A stretch of 64,000 nucleotides of DNA from Actinomycetospora sp. NBRC 106375 (lineage in GTDB: Bacteria; Actinomycetota; Actinomycetes; Mycobacteriales; Pseudonocardiaceae), in NCBI RefSeq assembly GCF_030269665.1, contig NZ_BSTS01000018.1:1-64000 (forward strand), written 5' to 3'. Below, in pieces: positions 1-7,074 of this stretch; positions within the stretch are counted from its first letter, which is position 1, and each line of letters begins with the position of its first letter. The position numbers were made by a program, and so were the translations under genes. Below the pieces are notes generated by a model, which was given only the letters and a program-made list of their open reading frames with translations, was not told the origin of the DNA and did no database searches.

Positions 1-68
1 CCGGCACGAGCGAGATCCACGGCGCGACGCCGGAACTCCGGCGGGTGAGGTGCAGGCACGAACGACAT
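1..68 (-). CDS. IS3-family transposase OrfA, N-terminal fragment (cut by window edge)
   Basis: Reading leftward from an ATG at 68 gives a peptide starting MSFVPAPHPPEFRRRAVDLA, which resembles the start of IS3-type OrfA proteins (a small helix-turn-helix subunit of the transposase). A GGGAGG stretch lies directly against the ATG. Only about 22 residues are inside the window, so intactness cannot be judged. Confidence 0.5.
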   Translation of the reverse strand, partial: MSFVPAPHPPEFRRRAVDLARA

Positions 69-127
69 CCTCCCTGGCGGACCGGGTCCACCTCAGACGA
101 CGTGTCCGGTGTCAGGGGCCAACCTCA
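1..127 (-). mobile_element. end of an IS3-type insertion sequence, running off the left edge
   Basis: The minus strand shows an orfA-type start at base 68, and upstream of it the sequence ends in TGAGGTTGGCCCCTGACACC, read leftward from base 127. That segment begins with TG and looks like a terminal inverted repeat. The partner end lies outside the window, so the boundary at 127 is an inference from the repeat-like sequence. Confidence 0.5.
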
Positions 128-306
128 CTGCTCGATCACTGCGAGATGCGCAGACCACCTGCGAAGCTCCATACCGACTCGGGTAGTGCCCGGGCACCGC
201 GGCTCGCAGAGTCGGGTTGCTGTAGGTCGTCGGCGTTCAGATCGCCGAACACGTACTCCACGTCACGACGGGCGTCGGCCGGCCCGAGCCGCGGCGGCTG
301 CGAGGC

Positions 307-546
307 TCAGGGGTGCCGCCATGCCGTCCCCTCGTCGGGGCTGGGCGACCGGTCCTGAAGGCCGGAGGCCGCGGACCATGGACGGTCCAGACGCTCGGCC
401 AGCACCGTGTATCGGTGCCGCTCGAGGCATTCCAGGAGGACGTGCTCGATAGGTCCTTTGGCGCTCTTCAGCACGAACCGGTCCACGACCTCTGCAGGGG
501 AGGTGCATCCGGGACAGCCGACGATCTCGAGAGCCGATCGTGACAT
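307..546 (-). CDS. small cysteine-containing protein of unknown function
   Basis: 79 residues starting MSRSALEIVGCPGC. The start is set by a perfect AGGAGG five bases before the ATG. The protein has one CPGC pair near residue 11 and a single further Cys around residue 39, suggesting a small metal-binding or ribbon-like fold, but two pairs are not complete. The C-terminal half is proline- and serine-rich and low in complexity. It is the last gene of a leftward run that begins at 3538 and includes two alpha/beta hydrolases. I do not recognise a characterised family. Confidence 0.6.
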   Translation of the reverse strand: MSRSALEIVGCPGCTSPAEVVDRFVLKSAKGPIEHVLLECLERHRYTVLAERLDRPWSAASGLQDRSPSPDEGTAWRHP

Positions 547-608
547 GTCGTCCTCCTGATTGATGTGCGACGACGCGCTTCGTGGAAAGGCTGGCGCAGA
601 CGGTCGCG

Positions 609-1385
609 TCACGTGGTGGGAGCAGAGCTGCGTCCCTGTTCGGCGAGGAACTCCACCAGTGCCTCACCGGCCGGGCCCGGGTCCTCGAGCATGGCCGCGT
701 GCCCTCCGGGCATCTCGACCAGGCCTGCATGCGGAAGCGCCTGCACGAGTTCGTGGGAGTGTTCGGGCGCGACGAAGCGGTCACCGGTCGCCGACACGAC
801 GAGCGTCGGAACCGTGATCAGCGCGAGATCCTCCGCGACATCCACGAAGCGCGCCGCCGCGATCTGCGCCTCGACTCCTGGTCCGGAGACGGTTCCGAAG
901 GCGGTGACGATCGCCTCGCGCGCCTCGCGCGGCAGCGCCGCGAAGTAGGGCTCGGCGAAGGTGAGTCCCGCGAGGAAGGCGCCCGTCTCCGGGGCCCGTG
1001 CCGCGGCCAGGCCGGCCCACACGCGCAGGGCGAGATCCAAGGTCGGTCTCGGCCGGACGAAGCCGACGACGAGCGCCAGCGACCTCACCCGCTCGGGGTG
1101 TCGCGTCGCCGTTCGGACGGCGACCGCCGCCCCGAGGGACGTGCCTGCGAGCGCGAACTCGTCGATTCCCGCGTCGTGCGCTGCCGCCACGACGTGGTCG
1201 GCGAGCAGGTCGAGGTGCAGCGGGCCGTCGGGGAGCGGGGCGGACCCGGAGCCGGGAAGATCCGGCGCGAGGACGGTGAAGTGCTGCCGTAGAGCATCCA
1301 GCACGGGTCCCCAGCTGCCCAGCCCCGTGCTGCCGGTGCCGTGGACGAGCACCAGGCTTGGCCGGGCCGTCGTCGGATAGGTCAT
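609..1385 (-). CDS. alpha/beta-fold hydrolase
   Basis: 258-residue single-domain alpha/beta hydrolase. Visible elements are the oxyanion segment LVLVHGTGSTG near residue 10, the nucleophile elbow GTSLG (Ser about residue 86), an acid in SATGDRF, and the catalytic-type His in PGGHAAML. The start at 1385 has GGAGG nine bases upstream. An in-frame ATG at 1421 overlaps the previous stop (ATGA) and is a possible alternative. The substrate cannot be told. Position in an operon with a second, HSL-type hydrolase suggests ester or lactone turnover. No signal peptide. Confidence 0.8.
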   Translation of the reverse strand: MTYPTTARPSLVLVHGTGSTGLGSWGPVLDALRQHFTVLAPDLPGSGSAPLPDGPLHLDLLADHVVAAAHDAGIDEFALAGTSLGAAVAVRTATRHPERVRSLALVVGFVRPRPTLDLALRVWAGLAAARAPETGAFLAGLTFAEPYFAALPREAREAIVTAFGTVSGPGVEAQIAAARFVDVAEDLALITVPTLVVSATGDRFVAPEHSHELVQALPHAGLVEMPGGHAAMLEDPGPAGEALVEFLAEQGRSSAPTT

Positions 1386-1417
1386 CTCGTCACGCCTCCC
1401 TCCGGGGCGCTGCACCG

Positions 1418-2398
1418 TCATGCCTGCCGTCCGATCGTTCGCCGGATCCAGTTCACCCTGGCCGCTCGGGCGTCGCGCGAGAGCACCGCGGTGGGCGCGA
1501 CGGAGTCGAAGCCGTGGAAGCCGCCCGGCCAGACGTGGAGCTCGGCTTGACCGCCGGCGTGCCACAGCCGGGTCGCGTACTCGACGGCCTCGTCCCGGAA
1601 CGTCTCGACCGAGGCGGCGTCGACGTAGGCCGGCGGGAGCCCGGCGAGCGAGTCCGCCCGCGCGGGTGCTGCGTAGGACGGTACGTCGGGTCCGCCCGCG
1701 GCGGGCCCGAGCAGCGCGGACCAGCCGGTGGCGTTCGACGTGCGGTCCCAGAGACCCTCACCGTCGAGCTCGGTGCTCGAGGGGGTGCGGGCGCGGTCGT
1801 CGAGCATCGGGCAGATCAGCATCTGCGCCGCCGGTGGCGGGACGCCGCGGTCGCGTGCCATCAGCGAGAGCCCGGCGGCGAGGCCGCCTCCGGCGCTGCC
1901 TCCTTCGACGACGATCCGACCTGGGTCGATGCCCAGCTCGTCCGCGTGGTCGGCGAGCCAGGTGAACGCGGCGTAGCAGTCCTCGACTGGAGCGGGATGC
2001 GGATGCTCGGGCGCCAGCCGGTACTCCACCGACGCGACGACCATCGGGACGGCACCCATCCACTCGAGCGCCCAGTCGAGCCCCACCATGCGGTGTCCGG
2101 CGACCATGCCCCCGCCGTGGATGTGCAGCAGGCCCGCACGCGGCTCAGCGCGTCCGCTCTCCTCAGCACGGAGCACCGTGACGACGACATCGGGCGCACC
2201 GGTCGGGCCGGGCACGACGTGATCCTCGACAGCGACGTCGACAAGCGCGTCCCGGGCGAGGACGCCGTACTCGTTCGTGATGGTGCGCAGGTGCGCGATC
2301 CCGTCCGGAGTGATGGTCGGAGGGTTCACCTCGTGCACCGCCGCGAGAACGGCAGCCAGTTCGGGGTCGAACGGTGGGTGCGGCCTGATGCTCCTCAT
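1418..2398 (-). CDS. HSL-family (type IV) esterase/lipase
   Basis: 326 residues of the hormone-sensitive-lipase-like alpha/beta hydrolase family. It has the HGGG oxyanion motif in HIHGGGMVAG, the nucleophile elbow GGSAGGG, an acid region after AYVDAASVETFRDE, and the His in GGFHGFD. The ATG at 2398 overlaps the TGA of the preceding membrane-protein gene (ATGA), implying translational coupling. Such enzymes hydrolyse short-chain esters in the cytoplasm; the actual substrate is unknown. No truncation is seen. Confidence 0.85.
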   Translation of the reverse strand: MRSIRPHPPFDPELAAVLAAVHEVNPPTITPDGIAHLRTITNEYGVLARDALVDVAVEDHVVPGPTGAPDVVVTVLRAEESGRAEPRAGLLHIHGGGMVAGHRMVGLDWALEWMGAVPMVVASVEYRLAPEHPHPAPVEDCYAAFTWLADHADELGIDPGRIVVEGGSAGGGLAAGLSLMARDRGVPPPAAQMLICPMLDDRARTPSSTELDGEGLWDRTSNATGWSALLGPAAGGPDVPSYAAPARADSLAGLPPAYVDAASVETFRDEAVEYATRLWHAGGQAELHVWPGGFHGFDSVAPTAVLSRDARAARVNWIRRTIGRQA

Positions 2399-3042
2399 CG
2401 ACTCGACCGAGCGGGTCGGCCGGTGGCCGGGCGGCGCGCGCGCCAGGTCAGGAGCCCGGCCTGGATGACGAAGAACGCTCCGCCGGCGGCGGCGTACGCG
2501 ACCAGCGGGTCGAACGTGGGAGCGAGCGACGTGGCGGCGGTGACGTTGTAGACGATGCCCACCAGGGTCGAGAGGGCGCCGGCGATCAGCATCGGCCACT
2601 GGCCGCCGCTCTGCGGGCCACGCCGTCGGAGCGCGACGACGAGCTGGGCGATGCCCGACAGGGTGGCCCAGACCCCGAAGGCGGCGAGCACGGCGCGGCT
2701 CCCACCGGAGGTCGCGACGGCCACCGCCACCGCCACCGCGGCGAGAGCGCTGGTGACGGCGTTGCCGTACAGGACCCTGCGCTCGGAGCTGCGGTGCGGG
2801 CGACTCGCGTCCACGAGGACCGCCACCAGATCGATCAGGGGGTAGATCACGAGCAGGACCGCGGCCACGGGGGTGAGCGAGTCCGCCAACGCCATGAACG
2901 CGACCGCCCAGGCGATCGCGACCAGCCCGCGCACGAGGTAGAGCCGGCGCGGGGAGGTGCCGGCTGCGACCGTCGGCTCGGGGGCGGTGTCGGCCGGGGG
3001 TGAGTTGAGGGAGCGTTCCGCTCCCCCACGGGTGCCGGTCAT
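2395..3042 (-). CDS. DUF308/HdeD-like multi-pass membrane protein
   Basis: 215 residues. A hydrophilic N-terminus of about 30 residues is followed by roughly six hydrophobic helices arranged in pairs (for example LVAIAWAVAFMALADSL, VLLVIYPLIDLVAVLV, TSALAAVAVAVAVA, AYAAAGGAFFVIQAGLL). This pattern fits HdeD/DUF308-type proteins, whose function is poorly known. The C-terminus is basic. It sits between an SRPBCC gene and a coupled esterase gene in one leftward run. Assignment rests on topology rather than a catalytic motif. Confidence 0.65.
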   Translation of the reverse strand: MTGTRGGAERSLNSPPADTAPEPTVAAGTSPRRLYLVRGLVAIAWAVAFMALADSLTPVAAVLLVIYPLIDLVAVLVDASRPHRSSERRVLYGNAVTSALAAVAVAVAVATSGGSRAVLAAFGVWATLSGIAQLVVALRRRGPQSGGQWPMLIAGALSTLVGIVYNVTAATSLAPTFDPLVAYAAAGGAFFVIQAGLLTWRARRPATGRPARSSR

Positions 3043-3085
3043 GGTGGGGCCTCTCGTTCGGTCGGATCGGTGTCGTGGTCCGGGA

Positions 3086-3538
3086 TCAGGTCGCCAGGCC
3101 GCAACGGGCCTCGACGGTCCGGACGGTGTTCTGCAGGGCCTTGGAGAGGACGCCCTTCCCGACGGTGCCGAGGAGGGCTCCGACCACCCGCCCCTTGAGG
3201 TTCTTGCCGTCGCGCACCACGACGACGTCCACCGCGGTCGTCCCGTCGCTCTGCGGGGTGAGCGTGTAGGTGTGGCCCGACGCGCCGCCGAAGACGTTGG
3301 AGTCGGTGGTCGTCATGACGACACGGCGCGGGTCGGACCAGTCGTAGTTCAGGCGTTCCCAGATCCCGCCGGACCCTTCGGTGACGTCAGCGTGGTCGGG
3401 CCCCTTGTCGTGCACCTGCAGGTAGTCGTCGGCGCTGTTGCTGAAGAGCTCGGAGCGGCCCGGACCGAAGTCGGTCAGGCTCGCGACGAACTGCTCGGGC
3501 GTCGCCACGGTGCTCGTGGCGAGGTGGATCGTGGACAC
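3086..3538 (-). CDS. SRPBCC-fold (START/polyketide-cyclase-like) protein
   Basis: 150 residues. A GTG start at 3538 is chosen because AAGGAGG lies six bases upstream. The reading frame continues further but without a ribosome site. Sequence features (PEQFVASLTDFGPGR at the start, WERLNYDWSDPRRVVM, SGHTYTLTPQSDGTTAVDV) match SRPBCC hydrophobic-ligand-binding proteins common in actinobacteria. It heads the leftward operon 3538-307. The ligand is unknown. Confidence 0.7.
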   Translation of the reverse strand: MSTIHLATSTVATPEQFVASLTDFGPGRSELFSNSADDYLQVHDKGPDHADVTEGSGGIWERLNYDWSDPRRVVMTTTDSNVFGGASGHTYTLTPQSDGTTAVDVVVVRDGKNLKGRVVGALLGTVGKGVLSKALQNTVRTVEARCGLAT

Positions 3539-3757
3539 GGCGGGCCTCCTTGATCGGGTTCTGGCGCCATGTCCAGCCTGCGCAGCCGACGCCGCCCTCG
3601 CCCCCGTGGAAGACCCTGGTGGAGGCACGGGGCTCGGCGGTGGTGGCGAGTACCAGGGGGTTCACCAGGGACAACCCCTGGGGCGAGGTCCGGGCCGGCG
3701 GGTCGACGGTCGTCGTCGATGCCACACGGCAGGCGACGCACCCAGGAGGGGTTGACG

Positions 3758-4369
3758 ATGGACATCAGACTCGAGCTCGTGGTCCTGCCGGTCTCGGACG
3801 TGGACCGCGCTGCGGACTTCTACACCGGGCTCGGCTTCCGGAAGGACCTCGACCACGCCGGTGCGGAGGGATTCCGGATCGTGCACCTCACGCCGCCGGG
3901 CTCGCCGGCGTCCATCGTCATCGGTGACGGGGTCACCGACGCCGTCCCCGGCTCGGCGCGGGGCATCCACCTGGTCGTCGAGGACATCGTCGCGATGCGC
4001 AAGGAGCTCGTCGCGCGCGGCGTCGACGCGAGCGAGATCTTCCACGACGCGGGAGGGTTGTTCCACCACGCCGGGATGATCGACCGGGTCGCCGGACCTC
4101 ATCCCGACCGGCGGTCCTACGGCTCGTTCCTGTCGTTCGAGGACCCCGACGGCAACGGCTTCGTCGTCCAGGAGGTCACCGACCGCATCCCGGGCCGCAT
4201 CGACGCGGTGGTCTACCGCTCGGCCGACGACGTGGAGCGGGCGCTGCGGAACGCCGCGATCGCCCACGGCCGGCACGAGGCCGAGATCGGGCACGAGGAC
4301 CCGCAGTGGCCGGCCTGGTACGCCGCCCACATGACTCGCGCGGCCGGGCTCGAGCCGTCCCGGACCTGA
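3758..4369 (+). CDS. glyoxalase/VOC-family protein
   Basis: 203 residues. The start is fixed by AGGAGGG seven bases before ATG at 3758. The VOC pattern is clear: LPVSDVDRAADFYTGLGF at the start, then GIHLVVEDI in the middle and FLSFEDPDGNGFVVQEV near residue 140. A C-terminal extension of about 50 residues (ending near WYAAHMTRAAG) is extra to the core fold. It resembles the protein at 12873-13355, including the FHDAGG/FHDGGG and DRRSYGSF/GRRSYASF segments, so the two are paralogues. Role: binding or isomerisation/dioxygenation of a small molecule, substrate unknown. Confidence 0.8.
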   Translation: MDIRLELVVLPVSDVDRAADFYTGLGFRKDLDHAGAEGFRIVHLTPPGSPASIVIGDGVTDAVPGSARGIHLVVEDIVAMRKELVARGVDASEIFHDAGGLFHHAGMIDRVAGPHPDRRSYGSFLSFEDPDGNGFVVQEVTDRIPGRIDAVVYRSADDVERALRNAAIAHGRHEAEIGHEDPQWPAWYAAHMTRAAGLEPSRT

Positions 4370-4397
4370 GAGAACACGGGCGGAGGGATCGACAGCC

Positions 4398-4934
4398 ATG
4401 AGAAGCGATCGGGGCGCTGTCACGCCCCTCGGCGCCGTCGCGCGAGGTCTGGCTGCGGGAGCGGCCGGCACGCTCGCGATGGATCTGTACTGGTTCGCGC
4501 TCTACCGGCACGGCGGCGGGACGAGCGGCTTCCGGAGCTGGGATCTGTCGGCGGGCTTGGAGAGCTGGGGTGAGGCGCCGGCGCCGGCCCAGGTCGGCAG
4601 GCGGCTGGTCGAGGGCCTGTTCCGCCGCGAGCTCCCCGAGCGCCGGGCAGCTCTGGTCAACAACCTCATCCACTGGGGCTACGGCACGGTGACCGGGGCG
4701 CAGTACGGCCTCCTGGCCGGCTCGGTGCGCACGCCACGCACCTGGTTCGGGGTGCCGTTCGGTTCCGGGGTGTGGGGCCTGAGCTACACCGTCCTGCCCC
4801 CGACCGGGCTGTACGAACCGATCTGGCGCTACGACCGGCGGACCCTCGCTCGGGATCTGGGCGCCCACCTCGTGTACGGGCTCGGCACCGCGGCAGCGTT
4901 CCGGCTGCTGGCCGCGGCCGCGGTGCGGACATGA
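4398..4934 (+). CDS. conserved membrane protein of unknown function
   Basis: 178 residues with small-residue-rich hydrophobic helices (GAVARGLAAGAAGTLAMDLYW at the start, GYGTVTGAQYGLLAG, GLGTAAAFRLLAAAAV at the end). The layout resembles short actinobacterial membrane proteins annotated DUF1440/DUF6789-like, but I am not sure of the family. Its TGA overlaps the ATG of the TPP-oxidase gene at 4931, so the two are translationally coupled and may work together at the membrane. Confidence 0.6.
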   Translation: MRSDRGAVTPLGAVARGLAAGAAGTLAMDLYWFALYRHGGGTSGFRSWDLSAGLESWGEAPAPAQVGRRLVEGLFRRELPERRAALVNNLIHWGYGTVTGAQYGLLAGSVRTPRTWFGVPFGSGVWGLSYTVLPPTGLYEPIWRYDRRTLARDLGAHLVYGLGTAAAFRLLAAAAVRT

Positions 4935-6679
4935 GCCCCGCCCGCACGCTCGCCGACGTCGTGGTCGCCACCCTCGAGGCGTCGGGAGTCCGGCGCGTCC
5001 ACGGGCTTCCCGGCGACTCGCTCAACGGTCTGACCGACGCGCTGCGCCGCCATCCGGAGGTGGCCTGGCAGCACGTCCGGCACGAGGAGTCGGCGGCTCT
5101 CGCGGCGTCCGGTGAGGCCGCGATCACCGGTGAGCTGGCGGTGTGCGCGGCGAGCTGCGGGCCGGGGAACCTGCACCTGATCAACGGCCTGTTCGACGCC
5201 CAGCGCAGCCGCGTCCCCGTGCTGGCGCTGGCCGCCCACATCCCGCTATCCGAGGTCGGCAGCGGCTACTTCCAGGAGACCCACCCGCCCGAGCTCTTCC
5301 GCGAGTGCAGCGTGTACGCCGAGCTGGTCAGCAGCCCCGAGCAGCTGCCCCGTGTCCTGCACATCGCCATGCGCAGCGCGATCGAACGGCGCGGTGTGGC
5401 CGTCGTCGTGATCCCCGGCGAGCTCCTCCTGCATCGGGCGCCGGACGCGTCGACGCCGACCGTCGCCCGCCCGACCACGCCGATCGTCCGCCCGAGCGAG
5501 GACGAGATCGTCGCCGCGGCGCGGGTGCTCGACGCCGCCGGATCGGTGACGATCCTCGCCGGCGCCGGCTGCGAGGGCGCGCACCGCGAGCTGCTCGAGG
5601 TCGCCGGGAGACTCCGGGCCCCGGTGGTCCACACCCTGCGCGGCAAGGAGTTCGTCGAGCACGACAACCCCTACGACGTCGGCATGACCGGTCTCCTCGG
5701 CTTCGCCTCCGGCTACCGGGCGATGGAGCACTGCGACGCCCTGCTGATGCTCGGTACCGACTTCCCGTACCGACCCTTCTATCCGCCGGACGCGCGGATC
5801 GTGCAGGTCGACATCCGAGGCGAGAACATCGGTCGACGCGTGCCCGTCGACGTCGCCCTCGTCGGCACCGTCAAGGACACCGTCGAGGCCCTGATCCAGC
5901 ACCTACGCGCCGACCGGGACGACGAGCACCTCACCCGGATGACGGCCCACTACCGGCGAACCCGGGCCCGCTTCGCCGCACTCGCGGCCGCACAGGGAGG
6001 TCCGGGCCGGCTCCACCCCCAGCACGTCGTCACCGCGATCGACCACCACGCCGCCGACGATGTCGTCGTCGTTCCCGACGTCGGCACCCCGACGCTGTGG
6101 GCCGCCCGGTACATCGGCACGAACGGGCGCCGCCGGCTGATCGGCTCGTTCAACCACGGAACCATGGCCAACGCCCTCCCCCAGACCCTGGGCATCCAGG
6201 CCGCCCTCCCGGATCGGCAGGTCGTCGCCCTCTGCGGCGACGGTGGCCTGGCGATGCTGATGGGCGAGCTGCTCACCCTGCGCCAGCACCGACTGCCGGT
6301 GAAGGTGGTCGTCCTCGACAACGGTGCGCTCGCGTTCGTGGAGCTGGAGATGAAGGCGGCCGGCATCGTCAACCACGGCACCGATCTCGACAATCCCGAC
6401 TTCGCCGCGCTTGCCCGCGCCATCGGCCTCCACGGCATCCGCGTCGACCACCCGGACCAGCTCGACGACGCCCTGCGGGATGCCTTCGCCCACCCCGGCC
6501 CGGTCCTCGTGGACGTCGTCACCGCGCGGCACGAGCTCGCCGTCCCGCCGAGGGTCGGGCTCCACGAGGCGGGCGGCTTCGCCCTCTGGGCCACGCGCAG
6601 CGTCCTGAGCGGCGACGGCAGCACGGTGCTCGACGTGGCGGCGTCCAACCTGCACCAGCTCGCACTCGAGAAAGCCTGA
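4931..6679 (+). CDS. poxB: thiamine-diphosphate-dependent oxidase/decarboxylase, pyruvate oxidase (PoxB) type
   Basis: 582 residues, close to E. coli PoxB (572). The N-terminal PYR domain has VRHEESAALAASGEAAITG with the cofactor-activating Glu, a central domain follows, and the C-terminal PP domain has the GDGG...VLDN TPP/Mg motif near residues 435-465. Pyruvate:quinone oxidoreductase is the most likely activity (pyruvate to acetate plus CO2, electrons to quinone at the membrane), though related 2-oxo-acid decarboxylases cannot be excluded. ATG overlaps the upstream membrane-protein stop. A SnoaL-like gene follows after 20 bases. Confidence 0.8.
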   Translation: MSPARTLADVVVATLEASGVRRVHGLPGDSLNGLTDALRRHPEVAWQHVRHEESAALAASGEAAITGELAVCAASCGPGNLHLINGLFDAQRSRVPVLALAAHIPLSEVGSGYFQETHPPELFRECSVYAELVSSPEQLPRVLHIAMRSAIERRGVAVVVIPGELLLHRAPDASTPTVARPTTPIVRPSEDEIVAAARVLDAAGSVTILAGAGCEGAHRELLEVAGRLRAPVVHTLRGKEFVEHDNPYDVGMTGLLGFASGYRAMEHCDALLMLGTDFPYRPFYPPDARIVQVDIRGENIGRRVPVDVALVGTVKDTVEALIQHLRADRDDEHLTRMTAHYRRTRARFAALAAAQGGPGRLHPQHVVTAIDHHAADDVVVVPDVGTPTLWAARYIGTNGRRRLIGSFNHGTMANALPQTLGIQAALPDRQVVALCGDGGLAMLMGELLTLRQHRLPVKVVVLDNGALAFVELEMKAAGIVNHGTDLDNPDFAALARAIGLHGIRVDHPDQLDDALRDAFAHPGPVLVDVVTARHELAVPPRVGLHEAGGFALWATRSVLSGDGSTVLDVAASNLHQLALEKA

Positions 6680-6699
6680 CCGAGAGGAGATCAGAGCTC

Positions 6700-7074
6700 A
6701 TGAACGACAACGACACCCTTGTCCGGGACTTCGTGGCGGCCTTCACCACCAAGGACGCCGAGCGCCTCGGCGAGTACCTCCACCCCGATGTGGTCTTCAC
6801 CAGCTACGGCGACGACGAGGTACGGGGCCGCGACGCCGTCGTCCAGGTGTGGAAGAACGTGTTCAGCAGCTTCGAACGGGTCGAGTTCGAGACGATCCAC
6901 CAGGCGGTGAACGGAGACGTCGTCATCGCCGAGCAGGTTCACGGGCTCGCCCTACCCGGAGGACCACTCGCCCCGATCAGGAACATGGCCGTCTACGAGC
7001 TCCGCGACGGCAAGATCGCCGCGTGGCGCGACTACACGAACCCCACCTTCGCGTCCACTCTGCTTCAGGGGTGA
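6700..7074 (+). CDS. SnoaL-like/NTF2-fold protein
   Basis: 124 residues. It begins NDNDTLVRDFVAAFTTKDAE and contains the typical SnoaL-like core (DVVFTSYGDDEVRGRDAV, AVYELRDGKIAAWRDY). GAGAGGAGA lies upstream of the ATG, 20 bases after the TPP-oxidase stop, so it is probably in that operon. It is strikingly similar to the protein encoded at 20187-20567: both carry FETxHQAVNGDxVIAEQVHG and end WRDYTNPTxASxLLQ. Members of this fold act as cyclases, isomerases or limonene-epoxide-type hydrolases, or are non-catalytic. The substrate is unknown. Confidence 0.75.
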   Translation: MNDNDTLVRDFVAAFTTKDAERLGEYLHPDVVFTSYGDDEVRGRDAVVQVWKNVFSSFERVEFETIHQAVNGDVVIAEQVHGLALPGGPLAPIRNMAVYELRDGKIAAWRDYTNPTFASTLLQG